64,000 nt of DNA from an uncultured Bacteroidota bacterium (GTDB taxonomy: Bacteria; Bacteroidota; Bacteroidia; Flavobacteriales; Flavobacteriaceae), in the NCBI GenBank assembly GCA_902617285.1, contig CACMVZ010000002.1, positions 60,010 through 124,009 on the forward strand, in the 5' to 3' direction. Positions 34,201 through 45,388 of this stretch are shown in pieces. The position numbers and the translations under genes are program-made. Numbering within the stretch: the stretch's first letter is position 1; every line of letters starts with the position of its first letter. The notes under the pieces were generated by a model that was not told the DNA's origin, did not search any database, and was given only the letters and a program-made list of their open reading frames with translations.

Positions 34201-36342
34201 ATGATTTTAAGGATATTCGGGTTTGTTGTATCAGGTATAATTTCACTTGTAATTTATTTCGAAGTCTCAAACTTTAAATTTTCAAGTGACGAACCAAATA
34301 AAGATAGATTATTAGTTGATCTTGTTTCTTATGTTTTAGATAAACTGCATTATGATCCTAAAATAATCAATGATGATTTTTCAATAAAAGTATTTGATGA
34401 ATTTATTGAAGCTATAGATTCTCAAAAAAGGTTTTTGCTTGAGTCTGATATTGAGATGTTGTCAAAGTATAGACTTCTTATAGATGACCAGATAAATTCT
34501 TCTGATATAACATTTTTTAACACTGCCTACGAAGCATTAATAAATAGAATCTCTGAAGTTGAAGAATTTTATGAGGAAATCCTTGATGAACCCTTCAACT
34601 TCAATATTGATGAAGAAATTAGTCTTGACTATGAAAATTTAAACTATGCAACAAATCTTAATGATTTAAAAAATCTTTGGAGGAAAAGATTAAAGTTATC
34701 TGCTCTTGATGCATATGCTGCAAAAAAAGAAATAAGTGATGACAAAAGTGCTTCAGAAAAAAGCCAAATCAAAACAGACGAAGAAATTGAAAATGAGTCT
34801 AGATCTTCTATTAAAGATAACCTTAAAGATTTTTTCCAATTTAATAGTGAACTAGAAAGATCTGATTGGTTCTCGATTTATCTCAACTCTATTGTTAATC
34901 AATATGATCCACATACTACTTATTTAGCACCTGAGGCTAAGGAGGTTTTTGATCAAAATATTTCTGGAAAGTTTCAAGGAATTGGTGCAAGATTGTCAAA
35001 AACTAAACAACAAGTTGAAATCGTAGAGATAATTATTGGTGGTCCGGTTTGGAGAGATAACTTATTAAACGTTGGGGATATAATAATCTCTGTAGCTCAG
35101 TCAGAGGATGAAGAACCAACCGAAATATCTTTGATGAAATTATCTGATGCAACTGATCTAATAAAAGGTGAAAAAGGAACAAAAGTTTATTTAACTGTTA
35201 AAAGAGTTGATGGTGGAGTAGAACAGGTAGTTGTTACCAGAGACGTTGTTGAACTTGAAGAAACTTATGCAAAATCCTCAATAATAAATGATGATATATC
35301 AAAATATGGTCTAATTAATCTGCCTAGATTTTATGTAGATTTTGATGACTATGGTGAGAGAAATGCTGCTAACGATTTAAAAAAAGAAATAATAAACCTT
35401 AGATCCAAGGGTATAAGCGGGCTGATTTTAGATCTTAGAAACAATGGAGGTGGTTCTCTTAAAACTGTAGTTGACATTACAGGGTTTTTTATTGAAAAAG
35501 GTCCAGTTGTCCAGGTAAAAAGCATTGGCGGAAGAAAAGAGATTCTAAGAGATAATGATCCTTCCATATTATGGGACGGTCCACTTGTAGTATTAGTCAA
35601 CGAATTTTCTGCCTCTGCCTCTGAAATTCTTGCTGCAGCTCTTCAAGATTATAATAGAGCTGTTATTTTAGGGAGTAAACAAACCTATGGAAAAGGAACT
35701 GTTCAGAATATTGTTGATTTAAACAATGTTATTTCAGGAAATACCTATGGAGATTTAGGGTCCCTTAAAGTTACAACTGATAAATTTTATAGGGTTAACG
35801 GTGGATCTACTCAGCTTGAAGGAGTAAAGAGTGATATAATATTTCCCAATAGATACTCCTACATAGATATAGGAGAAAAAGACTTGGAAAATCCACTAAG
35901 TTGGGATAAAATTGATCCAGCTAGGTATAATAATTCAGGCAAGATTTTTAATTATTCACAGGTTATTTCTGATAGTAAAGATAGAATTAATGATAATGAG
36001 TATTTTGCTATAATTGATGAACACGCATCCTGGATTAAATCTCAACAAGATGATAAGATAGTCTCTCTAGATTATCTCACCTATAAAGACGATTTGAAAA
36101 TTTCAAAATCTCAGAACGATAAATTAAAACGTATTGAAGAATTTGAATCACCGTATATGTTTCAATGGAATAATACTAATGACAAAGAAGACAACTCATT
36201 CAATGATGATATAAAAGAAAAAAGAGATAGATGGATTGAGTCTCTGAAAAAAGATATTTATGTCAATGAAGCTATGAATCTCCTAAGGGATCTATCTTCA
36301 ATAAAGTCAAATGAAATTTTGTCTCAAATAAATATTGACTAA
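34201..36342 (+). CDS. prc: carboxy-terminal processing protease, Prc/Tsp family (S41)
   Basis: 713-aa envelope protease. An N-terminal hydrophobic stretch (LRIFGFVVSGIISLVIYF) acts as signal or anchor. An N-terminal helical domain (about 30-230) carries the AIDSQKRFLLESDI and DPHTTYLAPEAKEVFD segments of the Tsp type. A PDZ domain lies at about 250-350 (GIGARLSKTKQQVEIVEIIIGGPVW...LNVGDIIISV). The S41 core has ILDLRNNGGGSL, the Ser in NEFSASASEILAAAL (about 467-481) and the Lys in SKQTYGKGTVQN (about 494-505). It would cut unfolded or tagged periplasmic proteins and may trim PBPs. It stands alone, and its stop overlaps that of rodA. Confidence 0.94.
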   Translation: MILRIFGFVVSGIISLVIYFEVSNFKFSSDEPNKDRLLVDLVSYVLDKLHYDPKIINDDFSIKVFDEFIEAIDSQKRFLLESDIEMLSKYRLLIDDQINSSDITFFNTAYEALINRISEVEEFYEEILDEPFNFNIDEEISLDYENLNYATNLNDLKNLWRKRLKLSALDAYAAKKEISDDKSASEKSQIKTDEEIENESRSSIKDNLKDFFQFNSELERSDWFSIYLNSIVNQYDPHTTYLAPEAKEVFDQNISGKFQGIGARLSKTKQQVEIVEIIIGGPVWRDNLLNVGDIIISVAQSEDEEPTEISLMKLSDATDLIKGEKGTKVYLTVKRVDGGVEQVVVTRDVVELEETYAKSSIINDDISKYGLINLPRFYVDFDDYGERNAANDLKKEIINLRSKGISGLILDLRNNGGGSLKTVVDITGFFIEKGPVVQVKSIGGRKEILRDNDPSILWDGPLVVLVNEFSASASEILAAALQDYNRAVILGSKQTYGKGTVQNIVDLNNVISGNTYGDLGSLKVTTDKFYRVNGGSTQLEGVKSDIIFPNRYSYIDIGEKDLENPLSWDKIDPARYNNSGKIFNYSQVISDSKDRINDNEYFAIIDEHASWIKSQQDDKIVSLDYLTYKDDLKISKSQNDKLKRIEEFESPYMFQWNNTNDKEDNSFNDDIKEKRDRWIESLKKDIYVNEAMNLLRDLSSIKSNEILSQINID

Positions 36343-37598
36343 CTTTCTTTTAATCTACTCGAGTCAAAATTTAAATAAACAAAAAACATTACGCTAAATA
36401 TTAATAAGCTTGATCCACCATAACTTATAAATGGAAGTGGGATACCAATGGATGGAATTAATCCAATTGACATACCAACATTTAGAAAAAAGTGAAAAAA
36501 TACTAAGCTTGCAAAACAATAAGAATAAATACGTCTAAAATGGTTTGGTTGTTTATCTGCCCTAGTAATAATTCGAATTATTAGAAATGAAAAAATTACA
36601 ATAGTAGTGACGGTCCCAATAAACCCCCATTCTTCTCCAATTGTACTAAAAATAAAATCAGTATGTTGTCTTGGAACAAAATTTCCTTTAGTTTGAGTTC
36701 CTTCTAAAAAGCCAGTACCGAAAAACCCACCGTTATTTAATGCAATTTTAGATTGATTGATATTATATCCAATTCCACTAGTATCTATCTCTTTTCCAAG
36801 AACTAAATTTATTCTATCTCTATGTCTCTGCTCCAATACATTCTCAAATAAATAATTAGTTGAGAAGGAAATAGAAATTAATATTAAAAATGAAAATATA
36901 TATTTAAGTAATGAAACTTTAGTTTTTTTATTTCTTAAATAAATTAAATACGTCAAAAAAATTATTGTTAGTATAGCTAAGCTTACAAAGAAATTGAATT
37001 TCAATGTTAGTAATAAAGTTGAAATAATATATAATCCAAAATAAAAATAATTAAGATTTAATCCTTCACGAATAACTGGAAAAATAAAGGCTAAAAAAAT
37101 TAATGCTGAGCCAGGATCAGGTTGAATTGTAGTTAAAATTAGAGGTACTAATATAATTATCAATACAATTAATATATCTCTATTTTTCTTTAAATCTGTC
37201 TGAATAATACTTAAAAATTTTGATAAAAATAAAGCTGTCCCGAATTTTGCAAGTTCACTAGGTTGCAAGCTTATTGGTCCAACCGCATACCATGATCTTG
37301 CTCCCCCTCTTTCAACACCAAAAACAAATAGACCAAGCAAAAGTATTATTGACAAAAAATAAAATATGGATGCAGAATTATCAAAAAACTTATTTCTTGT
37401 AAAAAGTATAATTATGAATACAACAATAGATAGAAAAAAAAATATGACTTGCTTTCCAACTATAGAGCTTAAATCTATCAAACTTAAAGAAGTCCCATTA
37501 AAACTAGAAGAATAAATATTAATTATACCAAATGATACCAGACCAATATAAAGAGCAATTGAAACTAAATCATACTTAAATATTCGTAGTTTATTCAT
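36339..37598 (-). CDS. rodA: rod shape-determining protein RodA (SEDS glycosyltransferase)
   Basis: 419-aa polytopic protein, peptidoglycan polymerase of the elongasome, partner of PBP2. SEDS hallmarks are RSWYAVGPISLQPSELAKFGTALFLSK (about 100-127), TIQPDPGSALIFLAF (about 157-171), NNGGFFGTGFLEGTQTKGNFVPRQHTDFIFSTIGEEWGFIG (about 287-327) and the C-terminal GIPLPFISYGGSSLL (about 384-398). The catalytic Asp of RodA corresponds to that in QHTDFIF or QPDPGS. It overlaps mrdA by eight bases and closes the purH-mre-rod operon. Confidence 0.95.
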   Translation of the reverse strand: MNKLRIFKYDLVSIALYIGLVSFGIINIYSSSFNGTSLSLIDLSSIVGKQVIFFFLSIVVFIIILFTRNKFFDNSASIFYFLSIILLLGLFVFGVERGGARSWYAVGPISLQPSELAKFGTALFLSKFLSIIQTDLKKNRDILIVLIIILVPLILTTIQPDPGSALIFLAFIFPVIREGLNLNYFYFGLYIISTLLLTLKFNFFVSLAILTIIFLTYLIYLRNKKTKVSLLKYIFSFLILISISFSTNYLFENVLEQRHRDRINLVLGKEIDTSGIGYNINQSKIALNNGGFFGTGFLEGTQTKGNFVPRQHTDFIFSTIGEEWGFIGTVTTIVIFSFLIIRIITRADKQPNHFRRIYSYCFASLVFFHFFLNVGMSIGLIPSIGIPLPFISYGGSSLLIFSVMFFVYLNFDSSRLKES

Positions 37599-39441
37599 TT
37601 ATTGTAAAATTTTGAAATTTATATGGCTTTTCATACTCAGCTAAAAGGCTACCATTTATCATTCTAGTCTCTAGCCATTTTCTTTCAACATTTCCGGTTA
37701 AATATTTTTCTATAATAAGGCTGGCAATTGGAGCAGCCCATCTACTTCCCCAATATCCATTTTCAACAAAAACTGAAACAACAATTTTTGGATCCTCTGC
37801 AGGTGCAAAAGCTATAAAAGTTGAATGATCAGTTAGTTGTTTTTTTTCTCCTTCAATTAATATAAAGTTTTCTACAGTTCCAGTTTTCCCGGCTACATTA
37901 ATATTTTTTATTTTAGCAACTCTTGCCGTACCTCTCTCCACAACATCAACCATACCATTAATTACTACCTCAAAGTTTTCTTTATCAATAGATGTTAGAT
38001 TTTTTTCGAAACTAATATTTGCCTGATTATTAATTTTTTTAACAAAGTGGGGTTTATAAAAAAATCCGCGATTTGCAACAGCAGATGCAAAGTTAGCCAT
38101 TTGAATAGGAGTTGTCAAAATTTCACCTTGACCAATAGAATTTGAAATTGTTGTTGAGGCACTCCATCGATTATTCCCATAAAATCTATTATAATAGTTA
38201 GACTCTGGAATAAAACCTTTTTTACCGATAGATAAATCATATCCAAGATAATCTCCAAGGCCAAAACTCTTAATATGCTTACTCCAACTATCTAAACCTA
38301 GGCTTGGTGAATCATAGTTATCAATTATCATTTTATAAGTTTTGGCAAAATATGTATTGCAAGAGTTATAAATACCTTTTCTTAAATTACTAATTGTGCC
38401 AAATTTGTTATGACAAGCCATAAAGGCGTTCCTAGCGTAATAATGACCTGCGTTGCATGTAAAAGTAGTACTTTCATCAATTACCCCTTCTTGTAGTCCA
38501 ATTAACGCATTAAGTATTTTCATTGGAGATCCGGGCGAGTATTGAGCTTGCAAGGCTCTGTCGAATAATGGCTTATTTATTGTATCGTTTAGTAAGCTTT
38601 GAAAATTGACACTTCTTTCTTGACCTATAAATTGATTAGACTGGTATGTTGGAGCACTAACTAATGTAAGTACCTCTCCAGAAGATGGCTCAATTGCAAC
38701 AATTCCTCCTTTCTTATTTTTTAATAAACTTTCAGCATATTCTTGAAGCTTAATATCAATAGTTAAAGTAATATTATCAGCCCTTTTTGGCGGTATATCC
38801 TTTTTTGAATCATTATACGGGCCTATAATTCTATTAAATCTATCTTTCTGAAAATATCTCTTACCTTTTACCCCTCTTAATTTATCTTCATAGTAACTCT
38901 CAATGCCCTGCTTACCGATCATCTCTCCTTTCTCATAATATGGATTAGAGATTATATCATTTTGATCAACCTCACCTGTATAACCGATTACATTACTAGC
39001 AAAAGGTCTTATGTAATCTCTTACAGAATTTTTTCTAAGATAAAATCCATCAAATAGCCATATTTTCTCTTGTAAATAAGCATTTTTTTCTTTTGAAATT
39101 TGAGATTGTATAACAGAAGGTAGTTTTGTTGAATATTTTCTTGCAGATGATATTCTTTTAGATAATTCATTTTGTTCAATCCCAATTAAATTTGATAGTT
39201 GAACTGTATCAAATTCAACTGTATTTTCAGGTATAACAATCAACTCATACATTGGTTGATTCGCTACTAATAATTCACCGTTTCTATCAAAAATTAATCC
39301 CCTTTCTGGGTATACTGAAATTTCTTGTATTGCAAAATCTCTATCAAACGAATCTCCAGAAAGCTGAAGAGAGGCAAGCTGAATAACAAAAATTAAAGAG
39401 CTAATGACAGTAATCCAAATTAAGAGATTCTTTCTTATCAT
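37591..39441 (-). CDS. mrdA: penicillin-binding protein 2 (transpeptidase of the elongasome)
   Basis: 616 aa. One N-terminal membrane span (LLIWITVISSLIFVIQLASLQL), a PBP dimerisation domain with YPERGLIFDRNGELLVANQPMYELIVIPE, and the transpeptidase domain with the three active motifs: SPGSPMKI (SxxK, about 294-301), SNS in TTISNSIGQGEILTTPIQMANFASAVANRG (about 435-464), and KTG in VAGKTGTVENF (about 517-527). The EHIF-type pedestal segment YEDKLRGVKGKRYFQKD is also present. It cross-links side-wall peptidoglycan with RodA. Three bases separate it from mreD. Confidence 0.96.
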   Translation of the reverse strand: MIRKNLLIWITVISSLIFVIQLASLQLSGDSFDRDFAIQEISVYPERGLIFDRNGELLVANQPMYELIVIPENTVEFDTVQLSNLIGIEQNELSKRISSARKYSTKLPSVIQSQISKEKNAYLQEKIWLFDGFYLRKNSVRDYIRPFASNVIGYTGEVDQNDIISNPYYEKGEMIGKQGIESYYEDKLRGVKGKRYFQKDRFNRIIGPYNDSKKDIPPKRADNITLTIDIKLQEYAESLLKNKKGGIVAIEPSSGEVLTLVSAPTYQSNQFIGQERSVNFQSLLNDTINKPLFDRALQAQYSPGSPMKILNALIGLQEGVIDESTTFTCNAGHYYARNAFMACHNKFGTISNLRKGIYNSCNTYFAKTYKMIIDNYDSPSLGLDSWSKHIKSFGLGDYLGYDLSIGKKGFIPESNYYNRFYGNNRWSASTTISNSIGQGEILTTPIQMANFASAVANRGFFYKPHFVKKINNQANISFEKNLTSIDKENFEVVINGMVDVVERGTARVAKIKNINVAGKTGTVENFILIEGEKKQLTDHSTFIAFAPAEDPKIVVSVFVENGYWGSRWAAPIASLIIEKYLTGNVERKWLETRMINGSLLAEYEKPYKFQNFTINE

Positions 39442-39443
39442 TT

Positions 39444-39944
39444 CTATCTATCGAAAATTAACTTAGAGATAATCCAAATAATTATAAAGTTAACAATTGA
39501 ATTAATAAGAGTATATAAAAATATAGTTAATGTAAACTCGAATTTAAAAAAGATTAAAGAAAAATAAATTAATGAATGTATAAATATGATAAGAAAGAAA
39601 TATGTTAATCTATTTGATAGTCTTGTACCCCTAACCATTGCTAGTGGTAAAATAGAGTTTACTCCGAATGAATATTTCTCTATTTTTTCTCTCAAATAAC
39701 ATACTGTAGTTGAGGCTAGAGTATGAGCACCATAGGTTTGCAATGATAAATCAACTATTAATCCAACTAAAAATCCAAATAGTATTAAATATGTTTTATC
39801 ATATGTCGTTTTATAAAGGATGAATAAAGAAACATATATAAATGCACTTACAGTTCCAAAAAGATTCATATGGTTAAAAATCAATAATTGAGATAAGATA
39901 ATTACTAATGAAATAATTAAATCTTTAACTAATTCTCTATTCAT
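39444..39944 (-). CDS. mreD: rod shape-determining protein MreD
   Basis: 166 aa, with five hydrophobic segments covering most of the length and YKTTYDKTYLILFGFLVGLIVDLSLQTYGAHTLASTTVCYLR as the most conserved family region (about 45-86). The identity rests on size, topology and position between mreC and mrdA, since MreD sequences diverge strongly. It overlaps mreC by eight bases, so translation is likely coupled. Confidence 0.9.
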   Translation of the reverse strand: MNRELVKDLIISLVIILSQLLIFNHMNLFGTVSAFIYVSLFILYKTTYDKTYLILFGFLVGLIVDLSLQTYGAHTLASTTVCYLREKIEKYSFGVNSILPLAMVRGTRLSNRLTYFFLIIFIHSLIYFSLIFFKFEFTLTIFLYTLINSIVNFIIIWIISKLIFDR

Positions 39945-40740
39945 TTAATAAGGATTTAATTTCATCATTATCGGTTCTCTGTAATATGTAAAGATTAGAA
40001 AGTGAAGAGAAGTCATTGAAAATAGATACATCGATAGAATAATATCCCTCGAGTGACGTGTTATTATAATCTTCTATTCTTCCAATCGGTATTCCTTTAG
40101 GAAAATAAAATGACATACCCCCGGTTATAATTGTATCTCCAAGTTTAATTGAACTACTTAGAGGAATATCATTAAGTTGAACAATTCTAGGATCTAAACC
40201 ATTCCAACTTATTGATCCTATAGTAGAGGTGTTCTTCAAAATAGCATTTATTTTTAGATCTGTATTAAGTAATGAAACAATTGAGGAGTAATTATCTGTT
40301 ATATTTTTTATAATTCCAACAACCCCTTTTGAAGATATAACTCCCATTTCTTTAGTTATTCCATTAAGTTCTCCTTTATTGATTACTATAATATTTTTAC
40401 TCTTGTTAATTGAGTTCAATATCACCTTTGCACTTATGGTTTTGTCAATTTTATTTTCTGAAACATCTCTTGTATCAGACTTATCAATAAATTGAGATTC
40501 ATTTTTTTTTAATTCTAGGTTTTCTTCAATTAACATATTGTTCTCTTGCCTAAGATTAAAATAAGAATTTATGAATGAGTAAATACTAGAAGTTGAACCT
40601 GAAATAAATGTTCCAACTTTTCCAATTCCAGAGTAGTGAACCGAACTATTGTTGTATAAATAATTGAAAGTGACAAATGAAAGGAAAAGATATATAATTA
40701 AGTTCCTATTTTTAATTATGGAATTAATTATTGATTGCAT
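39937..40740 (-). CDS. mreC: rod shape-determining protein MreC
   Basis: 267 aa bitopic periplasmic protein. An N-terminal span (NLIIYLFLSFVTFNYLYN, about 13-30) is followed by a coiled coil (about 62-80, NLRQENNMLIEENLELKKN) and a beta-rich C-terminal domain with KGVVGIIKNITDNYSSIVSLLNTDLKINAIL and NGLDPRIVQLNDIPLSSSIKLGDTIITGGMSFYFPKGIPIGRI, the typical MreC pattern. It activates PBP2-RodA. It starts seven bases after mreB. Confidence 0.93.
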   Translation of the reverse strand: MQSIINSIIKNRNLIIYLFLSFVTFNYLYNNSSVHYSGIGKVGTFISGSTSSIYSFINSYFNLRQENNMLIEENLELKKNESQFIDKSDTRDVSENKIDKTISAKVILNSINKSKNIIVINKGELNGITKEMGVISSKGVVGIIKNITDNYSSIVSLLNTDLKINAILKNTSTIGSISWNGLDPRIVQLNDIPLSSSIKLGDTIITGGMSFYFPKGIPIGRIEDYNNTSLEGYYSIDVSIFNDFSSLSNLYILQRTDNDEIKSLLNE

Positions 40741-40747
40741 TAAAAAA

Positions 40748-41767
40748 TTACTTAATTAGAACTGATTTGAATTTATCTAAATTCTTCAGGGCAATTCCTG
40801 TTCCTCTAACAACTGCTTGAAGTGGATCTTCAGCAATATAAACAGGTAGATCAGTTTTCTTTGACAATCTTTCATCTAAGCCTCTAAGAAGTGCTCCTCC
40901 TCCAGCTAAGTATATTCCTGTATTATAAATATCTGCTGCAAGTTCTGGGGGTGTTTGAGATAGAGTCTCCATGATTGAGTCCTCAATTCTAATTACAGAT
41001 TTGTCAATTGCCTTTGCAACTTCTATATATGAAATTACCTTTTCCTTAGGTTTACCAGATAAAAGATCCCTTCCTTGTACATGCATATCTTCAGGGGGGT
41101 CATCTAAACTTTCAGTAACAGATCCTACTTCAATTTTTATTTTTTCTGCTGTCCTATCACCTACATACAAATTATGTTTGGTCCTCATGTAGTATACTAT
41201 ATCATTGGTAAGCATATCACCAGCTACTTTCAAAGACTTTTCACAAACAATACCTGATAGTGCTATAACAGCAATTTCAGTTGTTCCACCTCCAATGTCT
41301 ACAACCATGTTGCCTTTGGGTTTTACTATATCAATTCCAATACCAATAGCTGCTGCCATTGGTTCATGAATCAAGTAAACTTCTTTACCATTCACTCTTT
41401 CTGCAGATTCTTTTACAGCTCTCATCTCAACTTCTGTAATCCCTGAAGGAATACAAATTACCATTGTCAAAGAAGGTGAAAACCATCTTTTTTTTAGAGT
41501 TGGAATACTTCTAATCAACTCACTAATCATTTTTTCTGATGCCTCAAAATCAGCAATAACTCCATCTTTTAGAGGTCTAATTGTTTTGATATTTTCGTGA
41601 GTTTTTCCTTGCATGTATTTTGCTTCCTCACCAATAGCTATTATTTTTTTTGTTGACCTATCCATTGCAACAATCGATGGACTATTAATTACAACTTTAT
41701 CATTATGAATTATTAAAGTGTTTGCAGTACCAAGATCAATTGCTATTTCTTCTGTGAAAAATCCCAT
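40748..41767 (-). CDS. mreB: rod shape-determining protein MreB (bacterial actin)
   Basis: 339 aa. Filament-forming ATPase that guides the elongation machinery. The start at 41767 (MGFFTEEIAIDLGTANT) is preferred to a TTG twelve bases upstream, as it gives the normal N-terminus. Nucleotide-binding motifs: phosphate 1 AIDLGTANTLI (about 9-19), phosphate 2 MVVDIGGGTTEIAVIAL (about 154-170) and adenosine AGGGALLRGLDE (about 285-296). It lies upstream of mreC, mreD, mrdA, rodA and downstream of purH on the same strand, the order found across Flavobacteriia. Confidence 0.97.
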   Translation of the reverse strand: MGFFTEEIAIDLGTANTLIIHNDKVVINSPSIVAMDRSTKKIIAIGEEAKYMQGKTHENIKTIRPLKDGVIADFEASEKMISELIRSIPTLKKRWFSPSLTMVICIPSGITEVEMRAVKESAERVNGKEVYLIHEPMAAAIGIGIDIVKPKGNMVVDIGGGTTEIAVIALSGIVCEKSLKVAGDMLTNDIVYYMRTKHNLYVGDRTAEKIKIEVGSVTESLDDPPEDMHVQGRDLLSGKPKEKVISYIEVAKAIDKSVIRIEDSIMETLSQTPPELAADIYNTGIYLAGGGALLRGLDERLSKKTDLPVYIAEDPLQAVVRGTGIALKNLDKFKSVLIK

Positions 41768-41799
41768 AATAGTTTGCAAAGTTAGTTAAATAATACCAA

Positions 41800-43311
41800 T
41801 TAATGTCTAAAATGTCTTATTCCTGAAAAAACCATAGACATCCTATTTTTATTACAAAAATCGATTGAATCCTGATCTTTAATTGAACCTCCTGGTTGAA
41901 CAATTGAGTTTATATTATTTGCATGAGATATTTCAACACAATCTGAAAAAGGAAAAAATGCATCACTTGCCAAACAAGATTCATTTAGATCAAAACCAAA
42001 TTTTTTAGACTTTTGAATTGCTTGATTTAATGCGTCTATTCTGGATACTTGTCCCATTCCGGATCCGATTAATTGTTTATTTTTTACTATTGCTATACAA
42101 TTGGACTTTGTATGTTTCACTATAATAGATGCTAATACAAGATCATCAGATTTTGTAGAATTTGGTGATATTTTTGTAACAACTTTAAAATCATCAAATT
42201 TTTCAATTTTATCATCTATATCTTGTTCAAGTATACCATTAAGACAAGACCGTGTTTGGTATTTATTTATTGGATAAGATTTTAATTTTATAATTATTCT
42301 ATTCTTTTTAGATTTTAATAAATCCAATGCATTCTCACTAAAATTAGGTGCAATTAAAACTTCAAAGAATAGTTTATTAATTTCCTCAGCAACTTTTATA
42401 TCAATAGCTTGGTTAGAAGTTAAAATTCCGCCAAAAGCAGATACATTATCACAAGATAGGGCATCTAAATAGGCATCTAATAAATTATCCCTAACAGCAA
42501 CACCACATGGATTGTTATGCTTATGTATTAGAAATACTGATTTTTTGGTTTCCAAGTCTTTAAGAAGTCCTATTGCTGAATCTATATCCAAAAGATTATT
42601 GTATGAAATATCTTTACCATGAATTTGTTCAAATATTTTATCAATTTGCCCAATAAATCTACCATTTTGATGAGGGTTTTCTCCATATCTTAACTCTTTT
42701 ACATCATCCTTATCAGAATTTGTATTAATATTCTTGTTATTTAAATAAGATGAAATCTTATAGTCATAATCTGAGCTTTTTTGAAATGCTTCAAATGCTA
42801 GTCTCTTTCTATATTCTATATCTGTCTTACAATCATTCTTTAAAATATTAATCAATTCATCGTATTGATATTTAGATGATATACAAGTAACATTTTCATA
42901 ATTTTTTGCTGCAGCTCTAATAAGAGAAATCCCCCCTATATCAATCTTTTCAATTATATCCTCATGATTATTTGAATTCTTGAGAGTCTCTTCAAAAGGA
43001 TACAGATCAACTACAACAAGATCTATATCAGGAATTTCATATTTTTTTGATTCATCAATGTCAGATTTTGAATTAGTTTTTAATATTCCACCAAATATTT
43101 TTGGGTGAAGAGTTTTTACTCTTCCATTTAAAATAGATGGGTAAGTTGTTAAGTGCTCTACTTTTTCAAGCTTAATACCTAGACTATTTATATATTCATA
43201 AGTTCCTCCAGTAGAATATATTTTAACATTATTGTCTATAAGAATTTGACACAAATGTTCAATTTTATCTTTGTTAAAAACAGAAATTAGTGCTGAAGAA
43301 ATCTTTTTCAT
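41800..43311 (-). CDS. purH: bifunctional AICAR transformylase / IMP cyclohydrolase
   Basis: 503 aa from the ATG at 43311 (MKKISSALISVFNKDKIEHLC), as in relatives. The N-terminal IMP cyclohydrolase (MGS-like) domain has STGGTYEYINSLGIKLEKVEHLTTYPSILNGRVKTLHPKIFGG. The transformylase domain has LRYGENPHQNGRF, the catalytic pair in FLIHKHNNPCGVAV (Lys-His) and ASDAFFPFSDCVEISH near the end. It makes IMP in the last two steps of purine synthesis. It is first gene of the rod-shape operon; a candidate TACTTTTG element lies ten bases upstream of its start. Confidence 0.96.
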   Translation of the reverse strand: MKKISSALISVFNKDKIEHLCQILIDNNVKIYSTGGTYEYINSLGIKLEKVEHLTTYPSILNGRVKTLHPKIFGGILKTNSKSDIDESKKYEIPDIDLVVVDLYPFEETLKNSNNHEDIIEKIDIGGISLIRAAAKNYENVTCISSKYQYDELINILKNDCKTDIEYRKRLAFEAFQKSSDYDYKISSYLNNKNINTNSDKDDVKELRYGENPHQNGRFIGQIDKIFEQIHGKDISYNNLLDIDSAIGLLKDLETKKSVFLIHKHNNPCGVAVRDNLLDAYLDALSCDNVSAFGGILTSNQAIDIKVAEEINKLFFEVLIAPNFSENALDLLKSKKNRIIIKLKSYPINKYQTRSCLNGILEQDIDDKIEKFDDFKVVTKISPNSTKSDDLVLASIIVKHTKSNCIAIVKNKQLIGSGMGQVSRIDALNQAIQKSKKFGFDLNESCLASDAFFPFSDCVEISHANNINSIVQPGGSIKDQDSIDFCNKNRMSMVFSGIRHFRH

Positions 43312-43321
43312 ATGAAGAAAA

Positions 43322-43329
43322 CAAAAGTA
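43322..43329 (-). promoter_or_regulatory. candidate -7 element for purH-mreBCD-mrdA-rodA
   Basis: TACTTTTG on the minus strand matches TAnnTTTG, 10 bases before the purH ATG. The -33 TTG is not evident at the right spacing; upstream lies the groEL terminator. Confidence 0.4.
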
Positions 43330-43330
43330 C

Positions 43331-43359
43331 AAAAAAAACCTGCTGAAAAGCAGGTTTTT
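43331..43359 (-). terminator. Rho-independent terminator of groES-groEL
   Basis: On the minus strand AAAAACCTGCT, TTTC loop, AGCAGGTTTTTTTT. It lies 20 bases after the groEL stop and directly before the purH promoter element. Confidence 0.88.
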
Positions 43360-43378
43360 ATATTTGTGATTAATCTAA

Positions 43379-45019
<1,641 letters not shown>

Positions 45020-45029
45020 TTAAGTTTAG

Positions 45030-45308
45030 TTATACAATTGCGAGAATATCACTTTCTTTCATTATTAAATAATCAACACCATCGTGTTGAAGCTCAGTTC
45101 CAGCATATTTTCCATAAAGAACAATATCACCAGCTTTTAAAGTTACTGGGTTATCTTTTGTTCCAGGACCAGCTGCAACAATTTTTCCTCTTTGAGGCTT
45201 CTCCTTAGCAGTATCTGGAATAATAATCCCAGATGATGTAGTTGTTTCAGCTTCTGAAGGTTGAACTAAAACTCTATCTGCAAGTGGTTTAATATTAATT
45301 TTACTCAT
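45030..45308 (-). CDS. groS: co-chaperonin GroES (10 kDa)
   Basis: 92 aa lid of the GroEL chamber. Family segments: [43 protein letters not shown], with the mobile loop [12 protein letters not shown] (about 20-31), then [14 protein letters not shown] and [14 protein letters not shown] at the C-terminus. No housekeeping TAnnTTTG promoter is obvious upstream; instead an 80-base gap holds a 21-base palindrome and a TGTCA-N3-TGTCA repeat that may control heat induction. Confidence 0.98.
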   Translation of the reverse strand: MSKINIKPLADRVLVQPSEAETTTSSGIIIPDTAKEKPQRGKIVAAGPGTKDNPVTLKAGDIVLYGKYAGTELQHDGVDYLIMKESDILAIV

Positions 45309-45356
45309 ATTTTTTATTTTAAGATTTTCATAAACTGTGCCATTTTATTTAAAATA

Positions 45357-45388
45357 CATGAAAAAGTATTTTTCATGACATCGTGACA
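45357..45388 (-). promoter_or_regulatory. palindrome and TGTCA-N3-TGTCA repeat upstream of groESL
   Basis: A perfect inverted repeat CATGAAAAA-N3-TTTTTCATG spans 45357-45377. Next to it, at 45376-45388, the minus strand reads TGTCA-CGA-TGTCA, abutting the secG stop codon. The palindrome could form an RNA hairpin (weak secG terminator, no long T-run) or an operator. It does not match CIRCE (TTAGCACTC-N9-GAGTGCTAA). Confidence 0.45.

Noticed and set aside
45357..45377. CIRCE element for HrcA control of groESL
   Set aside because: The palindrome CATGAAAAA-N3-TTTTTCATG does not match TTAGCACTC-N9-GAGTGCTAA in sequence or spacing.
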